Part shown: in pieces, positions 7,862-18,942 of the stretch
Layout of the letters: each line of letters opens with the position of its first letter
Numbering within the stretch: the stretch's first letter is position 1
From: Streptomyces griseoluteus
GTDB lineage: Bacteria > Actinomycetota > Actinomycetes > Streptomycetales > Streptomycetaceae
Reading direction: 5' to 3'
DNA: 64,000 bases
Assembly (NCBI RefSeq): GCF_004784465.1
Contig: NZ_SRRU01000001.1
Span: forward strand, 496,001 to 560,000
Translations under genes and position numbers: made by a program
Notes under the pieces: model-generated
Told to the model about the DNA's origin: nothing
The model's database searches: none
Seen by the model: the letters and a program-made list of their open reading frames with translations, nothing else

Positions 7862-9670
7862 ATGAGTAGGGGCGGACGCCACACATACGGCGCACTCTCC
7901 GTGCTCGCGGCCGGAGCGCTTGTGCTCACCGGTTGCAGCAAGGGCGGCAGCGACAGCGGCGGCGACGACAAGAAGCAGCAGCAGAACGCCCAGCGCCAGC
8001 AGGCGCTGATCAAGTTCGGTGACGAGAAGGCGTCCACCGGACCGGCGGCCGAGGTGCCCGGCGCCAAGTCCGGCGGCACCCTGGAGGTCCTCCAGCGCGA
8101 CAGCTACGCGCACCTCGACCCGGCACAGATCTACGTGGCCGACGAGGGCGCGCTCGCCACCCTGCTGCACCGCGGTCTCACCGGGTACAAGGCGACCAGC
8201 AACGACGGCAGCAAGCACGAGGTCGTCGGCGACCTCGCCACCGACTCGGGCACCACCACCGACGGCGGCAAGACCTGGAAGTACACGCTCAAGGACGGCA
8301 TCAAGTTCCAGGACGGCACGCCGATCACGTCCAAGGACGTCCGGCACACCGTCGAGCGGCTCTTCGCGCCCTTCATCAACCAGGGCCCGACCTTCCTCCA
8401 GCAGTGGCTCGCCGACTCGCCGGGCGCGACCTACCGCAAGCTGCTCAAGGACGGCCCCTACAAGGGCAAGCACCTGCCCGACTCGGTGCTGTCGACGCCG
8501 GACGACAAGACGATCGTCTTCCACTTCAAGACGGCCCGCCCCGACCTGCCGTACGCCCTGGCCATGGCCGGCTACGGGATCGTCTCCCAGAAGGGCGACA
8601 CCAAGGAGCGCTACGACAAGGCGCCCGTGGTGAGCGGCCCGTACAAGATCCAGTCGTTCAAGTCCGGCAAGTCCATGGTGCTGGTGAAGAACACCAACTG
8701 GGACCCGAAGACGGACCCGATCCGGCACCAGTACATCGACCGGTTCAACTTCAGCTTCAACCAGCAGTACGAGGCGTCCACCAAGGCGCTGCTCGCCGAC
8801 AGCGGCGCCGACCAGGCCGGCATCAGCTTCAACAACCAGGTCGACGCGGGCAACCTGTCCTCGGTGCTCCGGGACGCGAAGCTGAAGTCCCGTACGGTCT
8901 CGGGCTACCAGTCGTTCGTCGGCCAGATGAACATCAACATGAGCCACAAGCCCATGCAGGACAAGACGGTCCGTGAAGCCATCGCCTACGCCCTGCCGGT
9001 CACCCCGTTCGTCCGTGCCTACGGCGGCACCGACGCCATGGAGGTCGCGGGCGGTCTGATCTCTCCGACCGTCTCCGGCTACGACGCCGCCTTCGACCCG
9101 TGGGGCAAGAAGAAGAAGCCCGCCGGTGACGCGGCCAAGGCCAGGGAGCTGCTGAAGAAGGCCGGCAAGCTCAACATGAAGCTGACCTTCGGCTACATCA
9201 ACACCCCCGAGGGCCAGCAGTACTCCACCGCCATGGCGGCGGGCCTGAAGAAGGCCGGCTTCAACGTCCAGCGCCAGGAGATCCCGGCCGAGACGTTCTA
9301 CGACCAGGTCTCCAAGCTGGACAACAACTACGACATCTTCCACACCGCGTGGGGTGCCGACTGGCCGTCCGCCTCGACCGTGATCCCGCCGCTGTACGAC
9401 GGCCGCGTGATCGCCGACGGCGCGCAGAACTACTCGCAGATCAACGACCCGCAGATCAACAGCGAGATCGACCGGATCAGCAAGATCACCGACCCGGCCA
9501 AGGCCGCGTCCGAGTGGGAGAAGCTCGACCAGCACATCGTGAAGGACGTCATCAACGTCGTCCCGACCGCGTACTACAAGCAGACCCAGATCGCCGGTTC
9601 CAAGGTCGGCGGACTCGTCTACGACGACGTGCTCAGCGGCGTCGACCCGCGTCGCCTCTTCATCAAGTAA
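7862..9670 (+). CDS. Peptide-binding lipoprotein (BldKB-like), cluster 1
   Basis: 602 aa from the ATG at 7862 (MSRGGRHTYGAL...). Starts at 7844 and 7814 are possible but lengthen the n-region without improving the signal peptide. A Sec-type signal ends in lipobox VLTGC (Cys about residue 24), followed by a Gly/Ser/Asp and Lys/Gln-rich linker and the SBP_bac_5 fold. The fold shows the typical WKYTLKDGIKFQDGTPITSKDVRHTVERL signature near residues 140-165. The protein should capture oligopeptides outside the membrane and deliver them to the flanking permeases. A strong hairpin directly follows the stop, as expected for a component needed in excess over the membrane parts. Confidence 0.95.
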   Translation: MSRGGRHTYGALSVLAAGALVLTGCSKGGSDSGGDDKKQQQNAQRQQALIKFGDEKASTGPAAEVPGAKSGGTLEVLQRDSYAHLDPAQIYVADEGALATLLHRGLTGYKATSNDGSKHEVVGDLATDSGTTTDGGKTWKYTLKDGIKFQDGTPITSKDVRHTVERLFAPFINQGPTFLQQWLADSPGATYRKLLKDGPYKGKHLPDSVLSTPDDKTIVFHFKTARPDLPYALAMAGYGIVSQKGDTKERYDKAPVVSGPYKIQSFKSGKSMVLVKNTNWDPKTDPIRHQYIDRFNFSFNQQYEASTKALLADSGADQAGISFNNQVDAGNLSSVLRDAKLKSRTVSGYQSFVGQMNINMSHKPMQDKTVREAIAYALPVTPFVRAYGGTDAMEVAGGLISPTVSGYDAAFDPWGKKKKPAGDAAKARELLKKAGKLNMKLTFGYINTPEGQQYSTAMAAGLKKAGFNVQRQEIPAETFYDQVSKLDNNYDIFHTAWGADWPSASTVIPPLYDGRVIADGAQNYSQINDPQINSEIDRISKITDPAKAASEWEKLDQHIVKDVINVVPTAYYKQTQIAGSKVGGLVYDDVLSGVDPRRLFIK

Positions 9671-9679
9671 CCGCCCCGC

Positions 9680-9724
9680 GCCCGGCATCCGGCGCACCCC
9701 GTAAGGGTGCGCCGGATGCCGGGC
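9680..9724 (+). terminator. Strong intercistronic hairpin after the cluster 1 binding protein
   Basis: A perfect stem of about 20 bp (cccggcatccggcgcaccc and its complement) with a 5-base loop starts 10 bases after the stop codon and ends 35 bases before the next gene. It has no U-tract and sits inside an operon. It is therefore more likely a 3'-end protector or partial attenuator that raises binding-protein mRNA over permease and ATPase mRNA than a full terminator. Confidence 0.8.
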
Positions 9725-9758
9725 CCCGGACCGCCGACGTCAGAGAGCTGCCCCTGTC

Positions 9759-10739
9759 ATGCTGCGCTTCCTCGTCCGCCGGACCCTCGGTGCCGTCGTC
9801 ATCCTCTTCCTGCTGAGCATGGTCACATTCGTCCTGTTCTTCGGGGTGCCCCGCGACCCGGCGCTGCTGATGTGCGGCAAGACCTGCAACGCCGACGCCA
9901 TCGCGAACATCCACCATGTGCTCGGCCTGGACAAGTCCATCCCGGAGCAGTACCTGATCTTCCTGCACAACCTGGTCATGGGCAGCGACAGCTTCGCCCA
10001 GGGACCGTGCCCGGCGCCCTGCTTCGGCTACTCGTACCACTCCAACGAGCCGGTCTGGGACACGCTGATCGACCGGCTGCCCACCACCGTCTCGCTGACC
10101 ATCGGCAGCGCGGTGTTCTTCCTCGTCATCGGCATCGGCGCCGGTCTGGTGGCCGCCTGGCGGCGCGGCACCGTGGTCGACAAGGTCGCGACGGCCGGCG
10201 CGATGGTCATCTCCGGGATGCAGATCTACTTCCTCGGCCCGCTGGCCCTGGCGCTGCTCGTGTACCAGACCCACTGGTTCGACAAGCCCGCCTACAACGA
10301 CTTCACCGCCAACCCCCTGACCTGGTTCTCGGGTCTGCTCATCCCCTGGGTGATCCTCTCCACCATCTTCGCGGCGCAGTACACCCGTATGGCGCGCTCC
10401 TCGATGATCGAGCAGCTCCAGGAGGACCACGTCCGCACCGCCCGCGCCAAGGGCATGTCCCGGCGGTACGTGTTCTTCCGGTACGCCTGGCGCGGCTCGC
10501 TGATCCCGATCGTCACCATCTTCGGCATCGACCTCGGCTCGCTGCTCGGCGGCGCCATCATCACCGAGTGGACCTTCGGTCTGCCGGGCCTCGGCCAACT
10601 GTCCGTGCAGTCCGTGTTCTTCAGCGATCTGCCGCTGCTGCTCGGCGTGATGCTGTTCGCCGCCGCCATGATCCTGCTCTTCAACATCATCGTCGACGCC
10701 GCGTACGCCTTCATCGACCCGCGCGTGCGGCTGTCCTAG
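9759..10739 (+). CDS. Peptide ABC importer permease, DppB/OppB type (BldKC-like), cluster 1
   Basis: 326 aa. It opens with the typical DppB start MLRFLVRRTLGAVVILFLLSMVTF (TM1). A long periplasm-facing segment containing several cysteines (MCGKTCN, GPCPAPCFGY) precedes the remaining membrane helices. The EAA loop near residues 220-245 reads EDHVRTARAKGMSRRYVFFRYAWRGSLIPI. It pairs with the DppC-type permease at 6710 to form the channel. The ATPase gene follows 10 bases downstream, with its ribosome site overlapping this stop codon. Confidence 0.95.
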   Translation: MLRFLVRRTLGAVVILFLLSMVTFVLFFGVPRDPALLMCGKTCNADAIANIHHVLGLDKSIPEQYLIFLHNLVMGSDSFAQGPCPAPCFGYSYHSNEPVWDTLIDRLPTTVSLTIGSAVFFLVIGIGAGLVAAWRRGTVVDKVATAGAMVISGMQIYFLGPLALALLVYQTHWFDKPAYNDFTANPLTWFSGLLIPWVILSTIFAAQYTRMARSSMIEQLQEDHVRTARAKGMSRRYVFFRYAWRGSLIPIVTIFGIDLGSLLGGAIITEWTFGLPGLGQLSVQSVFFSDLPLLLGVMLFAAAMILLFNIIVDAAYAFIDPRVRLS

Positions 10740-10749
10740 GAGCACTGTC

Positions 10750-11808
10750 GTGACCACTTTGACCAAGGAGGCCGGTGTTCCGGCCCCGGCGGGCGACGGT
10801 CCGCTGCTGTCCGTGCGCGACCTGCACGTCAGCTTCAAGACCGAGGACGGCGTCGTACGGGCCGTGGACGGGCTCTCCTTCGACCTGGAGCGGGGCAGAA
10901 CGCTCGGCATCGTGGGGGAGTCGGGCTCGGGCAAGTCGGTCACCAACCTGACCGTCCTCGGCCTGCACAACCCGATGTTCACCACCATCGAGGGCGAGAT
11001 CCTGCTGGACGGGCAGGAGCTGACGACCGCGCGCGAGTCGGAGATGGAGAAGCTGCGCGGCAACAAGGTCGCCATGATCTTCCAGGACCCGCTGACCGCG
11101 CTCTCCCCCTACTACACGGTCGGCCGGCAGATCGCCGAGCCGTACATGAAGCACACCGGCGCCTCCAAGAAGGAGGCGTGGAACCGCGCGGTGGAGATGC
11201 TGGGCAAGGTCGGCATCCCCAACCCCAAGGCACGGGCGGGGGAATACCCGCACCAGTTCTCCGGCGGCATGCGCCAGCGCGCGATGATCGCCATGGCCCT
11301 GGTCTGCGACCCCGACCTGCTGATCGCGGACGAGCCGACCACCGCGCTCGACGTGACGGTCCAGGCGCAGATCCTCGACCTGCTCAAGGACCTCCAGCAG
11401 GAATTCGGCTCGGGCATCATCTTCATCACCCACGACCTCGGGGTGATCGCGGACATGGCCGACGACATCATGGTGATGTACGCGGGCAGCGCGGTGGAGC
11501 GCGGCTCGGTCGACTCCGTCCTGCACGCGCCCGAACACCCCTACACCTGGGGCCTGTTGAACTCGATGCCGCGGCTCGACTCCGACCCGTCGATCGCGCT
11601 CACCCCCATTCCGGGCTCCCCGCCCTCCCTGCTCAACCCGCCCTCCGGCTGCCGCTTCCACCCCCGCTGCCCCTTCCAGGACCGGGTCGAGGGCAACCGG
11701 TGCGTGACCGAGCGCCCGCTGCTCGGCGCGGGGGAGTCGGCGTGCCATCTCACCCCGGCGCAGAAGCGGGACATCTTCGTGGACGAGATCAAGCCCCGGC
11801 TGGGTTAG
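10750..11808 (+). CDS. Peptide ABC importer ATPase, DppD type (BldKD-like), cluster 1
   Basis: 352 aa from a GTG preceded by GGAG overlapping the previous stop. Walker A GESGSGKS lies near residue 57, the signature [15 protein letters not shown] near 170, and Walker [13 protein letters not shown] near 190, followed by the H-loop THDLGV. The C-terminal oligopeptide (oligo_HPY) domain contains the conserved cysteine pattern [10 protein letters not shown]...GNRC. It couples ATP hydrolysis to peptide import, together with the next gene. Confidence 0.96.
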   Translation: MTTLTKEAGVPAPAGDGPLLSVRDLHVSFKTEDGVVRAVDGLSFDLERGRTLGIVGESGSGKSVTNLTVLGLHNPMFTTIEGEILLDGQELTTARESEMEKLRGNKVAMIFQDPLTALSPYYTVGRQIAEPYMKHTGASKKEAWNRAVEMLGKVGIPNPKARAGEYPHQFSGGMRQRAMIAMALVCDPDLLIADEPTTALDVTVQAQILDLLKDLQQEFGSGIIFITHDLGVIADMADDIMVMYAGSAVERGSVDSVLHAPEHPYTWGLLNSMPRLDSDPSIALTPIPGSPPSLLNPPSGCRFHPRCPFQDRVEGNRCVTERPLLGAGESACHLTPAQKRDIFVDEIKPRLG

Positions 11809-11853
11809 GGCACGATCGACGAGACGCCCCCAAGGGCGCAAAGGAGAACCGTC

Positions 11854-12978
<1,125 letters not shown>

Positions 12979-13798
12979 AGGGTGTTTCCCCCTGGTGCGC
13001 CCCTTCGGCGATGGTGATGATCTCCGGCGAGGCCGGGCCCAGCGGACTCCGGTCCCAGTCGCCGTAGCGGGCCACCGTCCGCAGCCCGGCCTCGGCGAGG
13101 AAGCGGTCCAGCTCGCCGGGGCCGAGGAAGCGGAGGGTGTTGCGGCCGACCCTCGGGGCCGGCCAGCTCTCGCACGTGTAGGTCTCGGTGAATTCGACTC
13201 GACCGCCCGCCGGGCCGTGCGTCACCTCGTGGTGGACCCGGATCCCGGCACCGTCCGGGCCGGTGATGGTGCGTACCCGGTCCGGGGTCCAGCGCTCCCA
13301 CGGGCGGACCTCGGGGTTGCGCGTCTCGAAGACGAAGCGGCCGCCCTCCGCCAGCGCCTCCCGCACCGCGCCCAGGCACTGCCGTACGTCCTCGTCCCGG
13401 ACCAACTGCTGGAAGGCGTGCCCGGTCATCACCGCGAGCGCGAATTCGCCCTTCCACGGGCGGCTGCGGGTGTCACCGAGGACCCACTCGATGTCCCGGG
13501 TGCCTTCCCGGGCACGCACCAGCATCGCGGCGGCCGGGTCGAGTCCGGTCAGCCGTCCGGGGTGCCCCTCGGCGCGGGCCCGGCGGAGCAACTGGCCGGT
13601 GCCGCAGCCGATGTCCAGCACCGAGTCCGCCGCGCGGATCAGGCCGAGGTGGAAGTCGTCGCCCGGACCCCAGGGGTTGAGGGTGTCGTAATGGGCGGCG
13701 ATCGAGAGGTCGTTGAACGGGTGGGTCGACACCGTGGCAGTCTCACATGGCCGTCGGAGCGCCCGTCGGCGCCGGGGAAGGGTTCCGGCCAGGACGTG

Positions 13799-13831
13799 AA
13801 AAGGCCCGCGTCCGGGTGGACGCGGGCCTTC
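13799..13831 (-). terminator. Terminator of importer cluster 2
   Basis: aaggcccgcgtcc pairs perfectly with ggacgcgggcctt across a 4-base loop. Read on the minus strand it ends in four T. It lies 10 bases after the stop of the cluster 2 DppF-type ATPase gene and may also stop plus-strand transcripts. Confidence 0.88.
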
Positions 13832-13840
13832 AGAGGTGTG

Positions 13841-14884
<1,044 letters not shown>

Positions 14885-14910
14885 GGTGGTGAAATCCCGT
14901 CTCGTGTACG

Positions 14911-15948
14911 TCAGATGGCCTTGCTGGCGGCAAGGTCGGCGAGGAACTCACGGCGCTGGCCGTCGGAAAGGTGGCAGGCGTTGCCGCGGCCGTCCTCGAT
15001 CTGGAGCAGCGGGCGCTCGGTGGCGCACCGGTTGCCCTCCACCTCGGACGCGAAGGCGCAGCGCGGGTGGAAACGGCAGCCGGTGGGCGGGTTCAGCAGC
15101 GAGGGCGGGGAACCCGGGATCGGGTTGAGCGGCACGTCGACCGGGCCGTCCAGGCTCGGCATGGAACCGAGCAGACCCCAGGTGTAGGGGTGCTGCGGGG
15201 AGCGCAGCACCTCCTCCTTCGGGCCGCGCTCCACGCAGCGGCCGCCGTACATCACCAGCACGTCGTCGGCGATGTCCGCGATGACGCCCAGGTCGTGGGT
15301 GATGAAGATGATCGAGGTGCCGAACTCCTGCTGGAGGTCCTTGAGCAGGTCCATGATCTGGGCCTGCACGGTGACGTCCAGCGCGGTGGTCGGCTCGTCC
15401 GCGATCAGGAGCTTCGGGTCGCAGACCAGGGCCATGGCGATCATCGCGCGCTGGCGCATACCGCCGGAGAACTCGTGCGGGTAGTTGTCGACCCGGCGGT
15501 CCGGCTGCGGGATGCCGACCCGGCGCAGCATCTCGATCGCCCGCTCCCGCGCCGCCTTCTTCGAGGCGCCGGTGTGCTTGCGGTAGACCTCGCCGATCTG
15601 GGTCCCGATGGTGTGGTACGGCGACAGCGAGGCCAGGGCGTCCTGGAAGATCATCGCCATCTTGTTGCCGCGGAGCTTCTCCAGCGTGCGGTCGGACGCG
15701 CCGTTCAGCTCGTCGCCGTCCAGCTCGATGGAGCCCTCGATCGTGGTGGTGTCCGGGTTGTGCAGCCCGAGGATGGTCAGGTTCGTGACGGACTTGCCGG
15801 AGCCCGACTCCCCCACGATGCCGAGCGTCCTGCCGCGAGCGAGGTCGAAGGAGAGGCCGTCGACGGCCTTGACGGTGCCGTCCTCGGTCGAGAAGTGCAC
15901 CTTCAGGTCCTTGATGGACAGGAAGGGCTGCGAATCGGTGCTCGTCAC
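14911..15948 (-). CDS. Peptide ABC importer ATPase, DppD type, cluster 2
   Basis: 345 aa. Walker A GESGSGKS lies near residue 50, the signature [15 protein letters not shown], Walker [13 protein letters not shown] and the H-loop THDLGV. The C-terminal domain has [10 protein letters not shown]...GNRC. It is a close paralogue of the gene at 10750. An ATG start follows cccctcctggagcg read in reverse complement, i.e. a CCAGGAGGGG-containing leader. It is separated by 26 bases from the next ATPase gene, consistent with one transcript. Confidence 0.96.
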   Translation of the reverse strand: MTSTDSQPFLSIKDLKVHFSTEDGTVKAVDGLSFDLARGRTLGIVGESGSGKSVTNLTILGLHNPDTTTIEGSIELDGDELNGASDRTLEKLRGNKMAMIFQDALASLSPYHTIGTQIGEVYRKHTGASKKAARERAIEMLRRVGIPQPDRRVDNYPHEFSGGMRQRAMIAMALVCDPKLLIADEPTTALDVTVQAQIMDLLKDLQQEFGTSIIFITHDLGVIADIADDVLVMYGGRCVERGPKEEVLRSPQHPYTWGLLGSMPSLDGPVDVPLNPIPGSPPSLLNPPTGCRFHPRCAFASEVEGNRCATERPLLQIEDGRGNACHLSDGQRREFLADLAASKAI

Positions 15949-16000
15949 GGGGACGCTCCAGGAGGGGTGATGCGGGGGAAGCTGGCGGGGGCGGGCGGGG

Positions 16001-16981
16001 TCAGGCGAGCCGGATGCGCGGGTCGATCATCGCGTAGACCGCGTCGACGACGATGTTGGCGAGCACCACGAAGGAGGCGGTGATCACCATGACGCCGAGC
16101 AGCATCGGCAGGTCGTTGGTGAACACGGACTTCACCGCCAGCATGCCGAGGCCCTGGAGACTGAAGGTCTTCTCGGTGATCATCGCGCCACCGAGCAGTA
16201 CACCCATGTCGATGCCGAAGATGGTGACGATCGGGCCCATCGCGCCGCGCCAGGCGAAGCGGAAGAAGACGTTGCGACGGGACATGCCCTTGGCGCGGGC
16301 GGTGCGGACGTAGTCCTCGCTCAGCGTCTCGACGAGCTGTGAGCGGGTCATACGCGTGTAGTTGGCGGTCCAGATCAGCGCCAGCACCAGCCAGGGAACC
16401 AGCAGTCCCGTGAACCACGCGCCCGGGTTGTCCGTGAAGGGCGTGTACGAGGGCTGCGAGAGGATGTGCGACTGGTACACGAGCAGGTACAGCGCGACCG
16501 GGCCGACGAAGTAGATCTGCATGGACGAGGCGACCAGCGAGGCCGAACTGGCGAACTTGTCCAGCATCTTGCCCTGCTTCACCGCGGCGAGCATGCCGGC
16601 GCCGATGCCGAAGAGCAGGAAGACGACCGAGGAGCCGAGGGCGAGGGAGGCCGTGGTGGGGAAGCGGTCCAGGATGGTGGCGAGGACCGGTTCGCGGTTG
16701 ACGAACGAGTAGCCGAGGCAGGGTGCGTCGCAGTGGCCAAAGCCGGCGTAGTCGCGGCCCACGAAGATGGCCGACAGCCAGTGCCAGTACTGGACCGGCA
16801 TCGGGTCCGAGATTCCCATGTTGTGCCGGATGACCTCCAGGGTCTCCGGCGTGCACACCTTGCCGCAGGCCAGCCGGGCCGGGTCGCGCGGTACCGCGTA
16901 GAAGAGCATGAACGTGACCGCGCTGATGATCACCAGTGTGATCACGGCGCCGAGAAGTCGGCGAACGAGGAAGCGAAGCAT
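16001..16981 (-). CDS. Peptide ABC importer permease, DppB type, cluster 2
   Basis: 326 aa, exactly the length of its cluster 1 counterpart. It begins MLRFLVRRLLGAVITLVIISAVTFMLF, has the same cysteine-containing external segment (CGKVCTP..., CDAPCLGYS), and carries the EAA loop EDYVRTARAKGMSRRNVFFRFAWRGAMGPI. It forms the channel with the permease at 18943. The 120-base gap to the binding-protein gene upstream contains a hairpin, as in cluster 1. Confidence 0.95.
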   Translation of the reverse strand: MLRFLVRRLLGAVITLVIISAVTFMLFYAVPRDPARLACGKVCTPETLEVIRHNMGISDPMPVQYWHWLSAIFVGRDYAGFGHCDAPCLGYSFVNREPVLATILDRFPTTASLALGSSVVFLLFGIGAGMLAAVKQGKMLDKFASSASLVASSMQIYFVGPVALYLLVYQSHILSQPSYTPFTDNPGAWFTGLLVPWLVLALIWTANYTRMTRSQLVETLSEDYVRTARAKGMSRRNVFFRFAWRGAMGPIVTIFGIDMGVLLGGAMITEKTFSLQGLGMLAVKSVFTNDLPMLLGVMVITASFVVLANIVVDAVYAMIDPRIRLA

Positions 16982-17059
16982 GGGGGTTGGCTTTCCTGGG
17001 AGGGCCGTCGTGCGGATCGGACCGGGTCGGGCTGACCGGGGCCCGGTGGACGAGCCGAG

Positions 17060-17086
17060 GGTGGGGCGGCGGTCGGCCGCCCCACC
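17060..17086 (-). terminator. Intercistronic hairpin after the cluster 2 binding protein
   Basis: An 11-bp stem (ggtggggcggc pairing with gccgccccacc) with a 5-base loop begins 16 bases after the binding-protein stop. It has no U-tract. It occupies the same place as the larger hairpin at 9680 in cluster 1, so it probably also sets binding-protein excess over the downstream genes. Confidence 0.7.
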
Positions 17087-17101
17087 TTCAGGGGTGGATC
17101 A

Positions 17102-18862
17102 CTACTTGACGAACATCTTGTAGAGCATGCAGCCGTCGAAGTTCGGGTCCATCTTCACGTTGCCGAGCTTCGAGCCGTGGATGTACAGGCGCTTCATGTA
17201 CACGTCCGGGATGAAGGCGCCCAGCTCGGTGACCTGCTTGTCCAGGGCGGCCCACATGGCGTTGGCCTTGGTCTGGTCCGGCTCCGCGGTGGCGGCCTTG
17301 ATGGCGGCGTCCACGTCGGGGTTCTTCAGGTGGCAGTAGTTGGTGCCCTGGTCCACCACGTTGTGGCTGTCGAACAGCGGCTGGAAGACCGAGTAGCCGG
17401 TCGGCCAGTCCGCGGACCAGCCGCCCCAGTAGATGTCGTAGCCGTTGTCCAGCTTGCCGATCTGGTCGTACCAGGTGGTGGAGTCGATGCCCTTGGAGAC
17501 GACGTCGAAGCCGGCCGCCTTCAGGGCGTTCTCGATGACGACCTTCACCTTGGCGTTGACCGGGTCGTTCATGTACGCGTAGACGACCTTGGTGCCGAGC
17601 TTGCCGGCCTTCTTCAGGACCGCCTTGGCGGCCGCCGGGTCGCCCGAGGGGTTCTTCAGCTTGCCCCACACGTCCTGCGACTCGTAACCGGCGACGAGCG
17701 GGCTCATGATGCCGGTCGCGTAGTCACCACGGTGCGTGCCGCCCTGGAGCTGGCGGATGCCGGCCGTCGGCCAGGCGCGGATGATGGCCTCGCGGACCTT
17801 GATGTCGGTGACGCGGGTCTGGTTGATCCAGTAGACGCTGGAGCCGCTGCTCAGGTCCTCGAACAGCCGGTCCTTGGCCTTGACGGTCGCCTGCTGGACG
17901 CGGTCCTGCGGGACGGTGCGCCAGGACACGGCGTACTGGTCCTTGCCGGAGTCGGCGATCAGACGGTCCGCGGCGGTCTGCGCCTCGATGCCGAAGGTGA
18001 AGTCGAACTCGTCCGGGTAGGCGTTGCGGATCGGGTCGGTGGCCGCGTCCCAGTGCTCGTTGCGGACCAGGACCATCGACTTGTCCGTGACATGGGACTT
18101 GATCTTGTAGGGGCCGTTGGAGAACGGCTTCTTGTCGTAGTCCTGCTTCTTGTCGTGCTTCACCGGGGTCGGCGCGTACGACTGCATCGCCACCACGTAG
18201 TTGAAGTCCGGACGCGCCTCGGAGAGGTGGAACGTGATGGACTTGCCACTGGTCTCGATCGACTTCAGGTGCTTGCCCTTGAACGGGCCCGAGTACGACT
18301 TGCGGTACTCCTGGGAGCCCGTCAGCCAGGTCTGGGCGTAGACGGCGCCTTCGGTGATGAAGCTGGCGAAGGCACGCTCGAAGCCGTGGCGGACGTCGTC
18401 GACGGTGACGTCGGAGCCGTCCTCCCACTTGATCCCGTCCTTCAGCGTGAAGGTCCAGGTCTTGCCGCCGTCCTTCATGGTGCCCGTGTCGGTGGCGAGG
18501 TCGCCGACCAGGGTCATCGCGCCGTCGTCACCGATCTTGTAACCGGTGAGCGTGCGGGAGAGGACGACGACGGCGAGCGAGTTCCACGCGTAGTAGACGC
18601 GCTGCGGGTCGAGGTGCGAGAAGTCGTCGTCGTTCAGCAGGTAGACCGTGCCGCCCTTCTTGGCGCCGGAGACCTCCGGCGCCGGGCCCTTGGAGTCCTC
18701 CGCCGTGCCGATCTTGACCGTGCTGGCGTGGGCCTTGGCAGCTTCCTGCTGGCCGGCCTTCCCCGCGCTGCTCGTGTTACCGCTGCTGCACGCGGTGAGC
18801 ACCGAGCCCGATGCGGCGGCAACACCGGTGGCTATCAGGAAGTTTCTGCGGGAGAAGGACAT
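17102..18862 (-). CDS. Peptide-binding lipoprotein with Tat-type signal, cluster 2
   Basis: 586 aa from the ATG at 18862, preceded by AAGGCAGGA; a longer frame reaches 18904 without matching a signal. The N-terminus MSFSRRNFLIATGVAAASGSVLTAC combines a twin-arginine motif (SRRNFL) with a lipobox (LTAC). It is therefore probably exported folded through Tat and then lipidated, unlike the Sec-type cluster 1 protein. The SBP_bac_5 signature WTFTLKDGIKWEDGSDVTVDDVRHGFERA is present. The external domain should bind oligopeptides for the flanking permeases. Sequence similarity to the cluster 1 protein is clear but lower than between the ATPases, suggesting different ligands. Confidence 0.94.
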   Translation of the reverse strand: MSFSRRNFLIATGVAAASGSVLTACSSGNTSSAGKAGQQEAAKAHASTVKIGTAEDSKGPAPEVSGAKKGGTVYLLNDDDFSHLDPQRVYYAWNSLAVVVLSRTLTGYKIGDDGAMTLVGDLATDTGTMKDGGKTWTFTLKDGIKWEDGSDVTVDDVRHGFERAFASFITEGAVYAQTWLTGSQEYRKSYSGPFKGKHLKSIETSGKSITFHLSEARPDFNYVVAMQSYAPTPVKHDKKQDYDKKPFSNGPYKIKSHVTDKSMVLVRNEHWDAATDPIRNAYPDEFDFTFGIEAQTAADRLIADSGKDQYAVSWRTVPQDRVQQATVKAKDRLFEDLSSGSSVYWINQTRVTDIKVREAIIRAWPTAGIRQLQGGTHRGDYATGIMSPLVAGYESQDVWGKLKNPSGDPAAAKAVLKKAGKLGTKVVYAYMNDPVNAKVKVVIENALKAAGFDVVSKGIDSTTWYDQIGKLDNGYDIYWGGWSADWPTGYSVFQPLFDSHNVVDQGTNYCHLKNPDVDAAIKAATAEPDQTKANAMWAALDKQVTELGAFIPDVYMKRLYIHGSKLGNVKMDPNFDGCMLYKMFVK

Positions 18863-18942
18863 CGCATCCTGCCTTGAAGTGGGTTGATGAGAGAGAAGCG
18901 GCACCGCGGCGCGCTTGCCGAGGCCCTGGAAATGAGCCGGCG

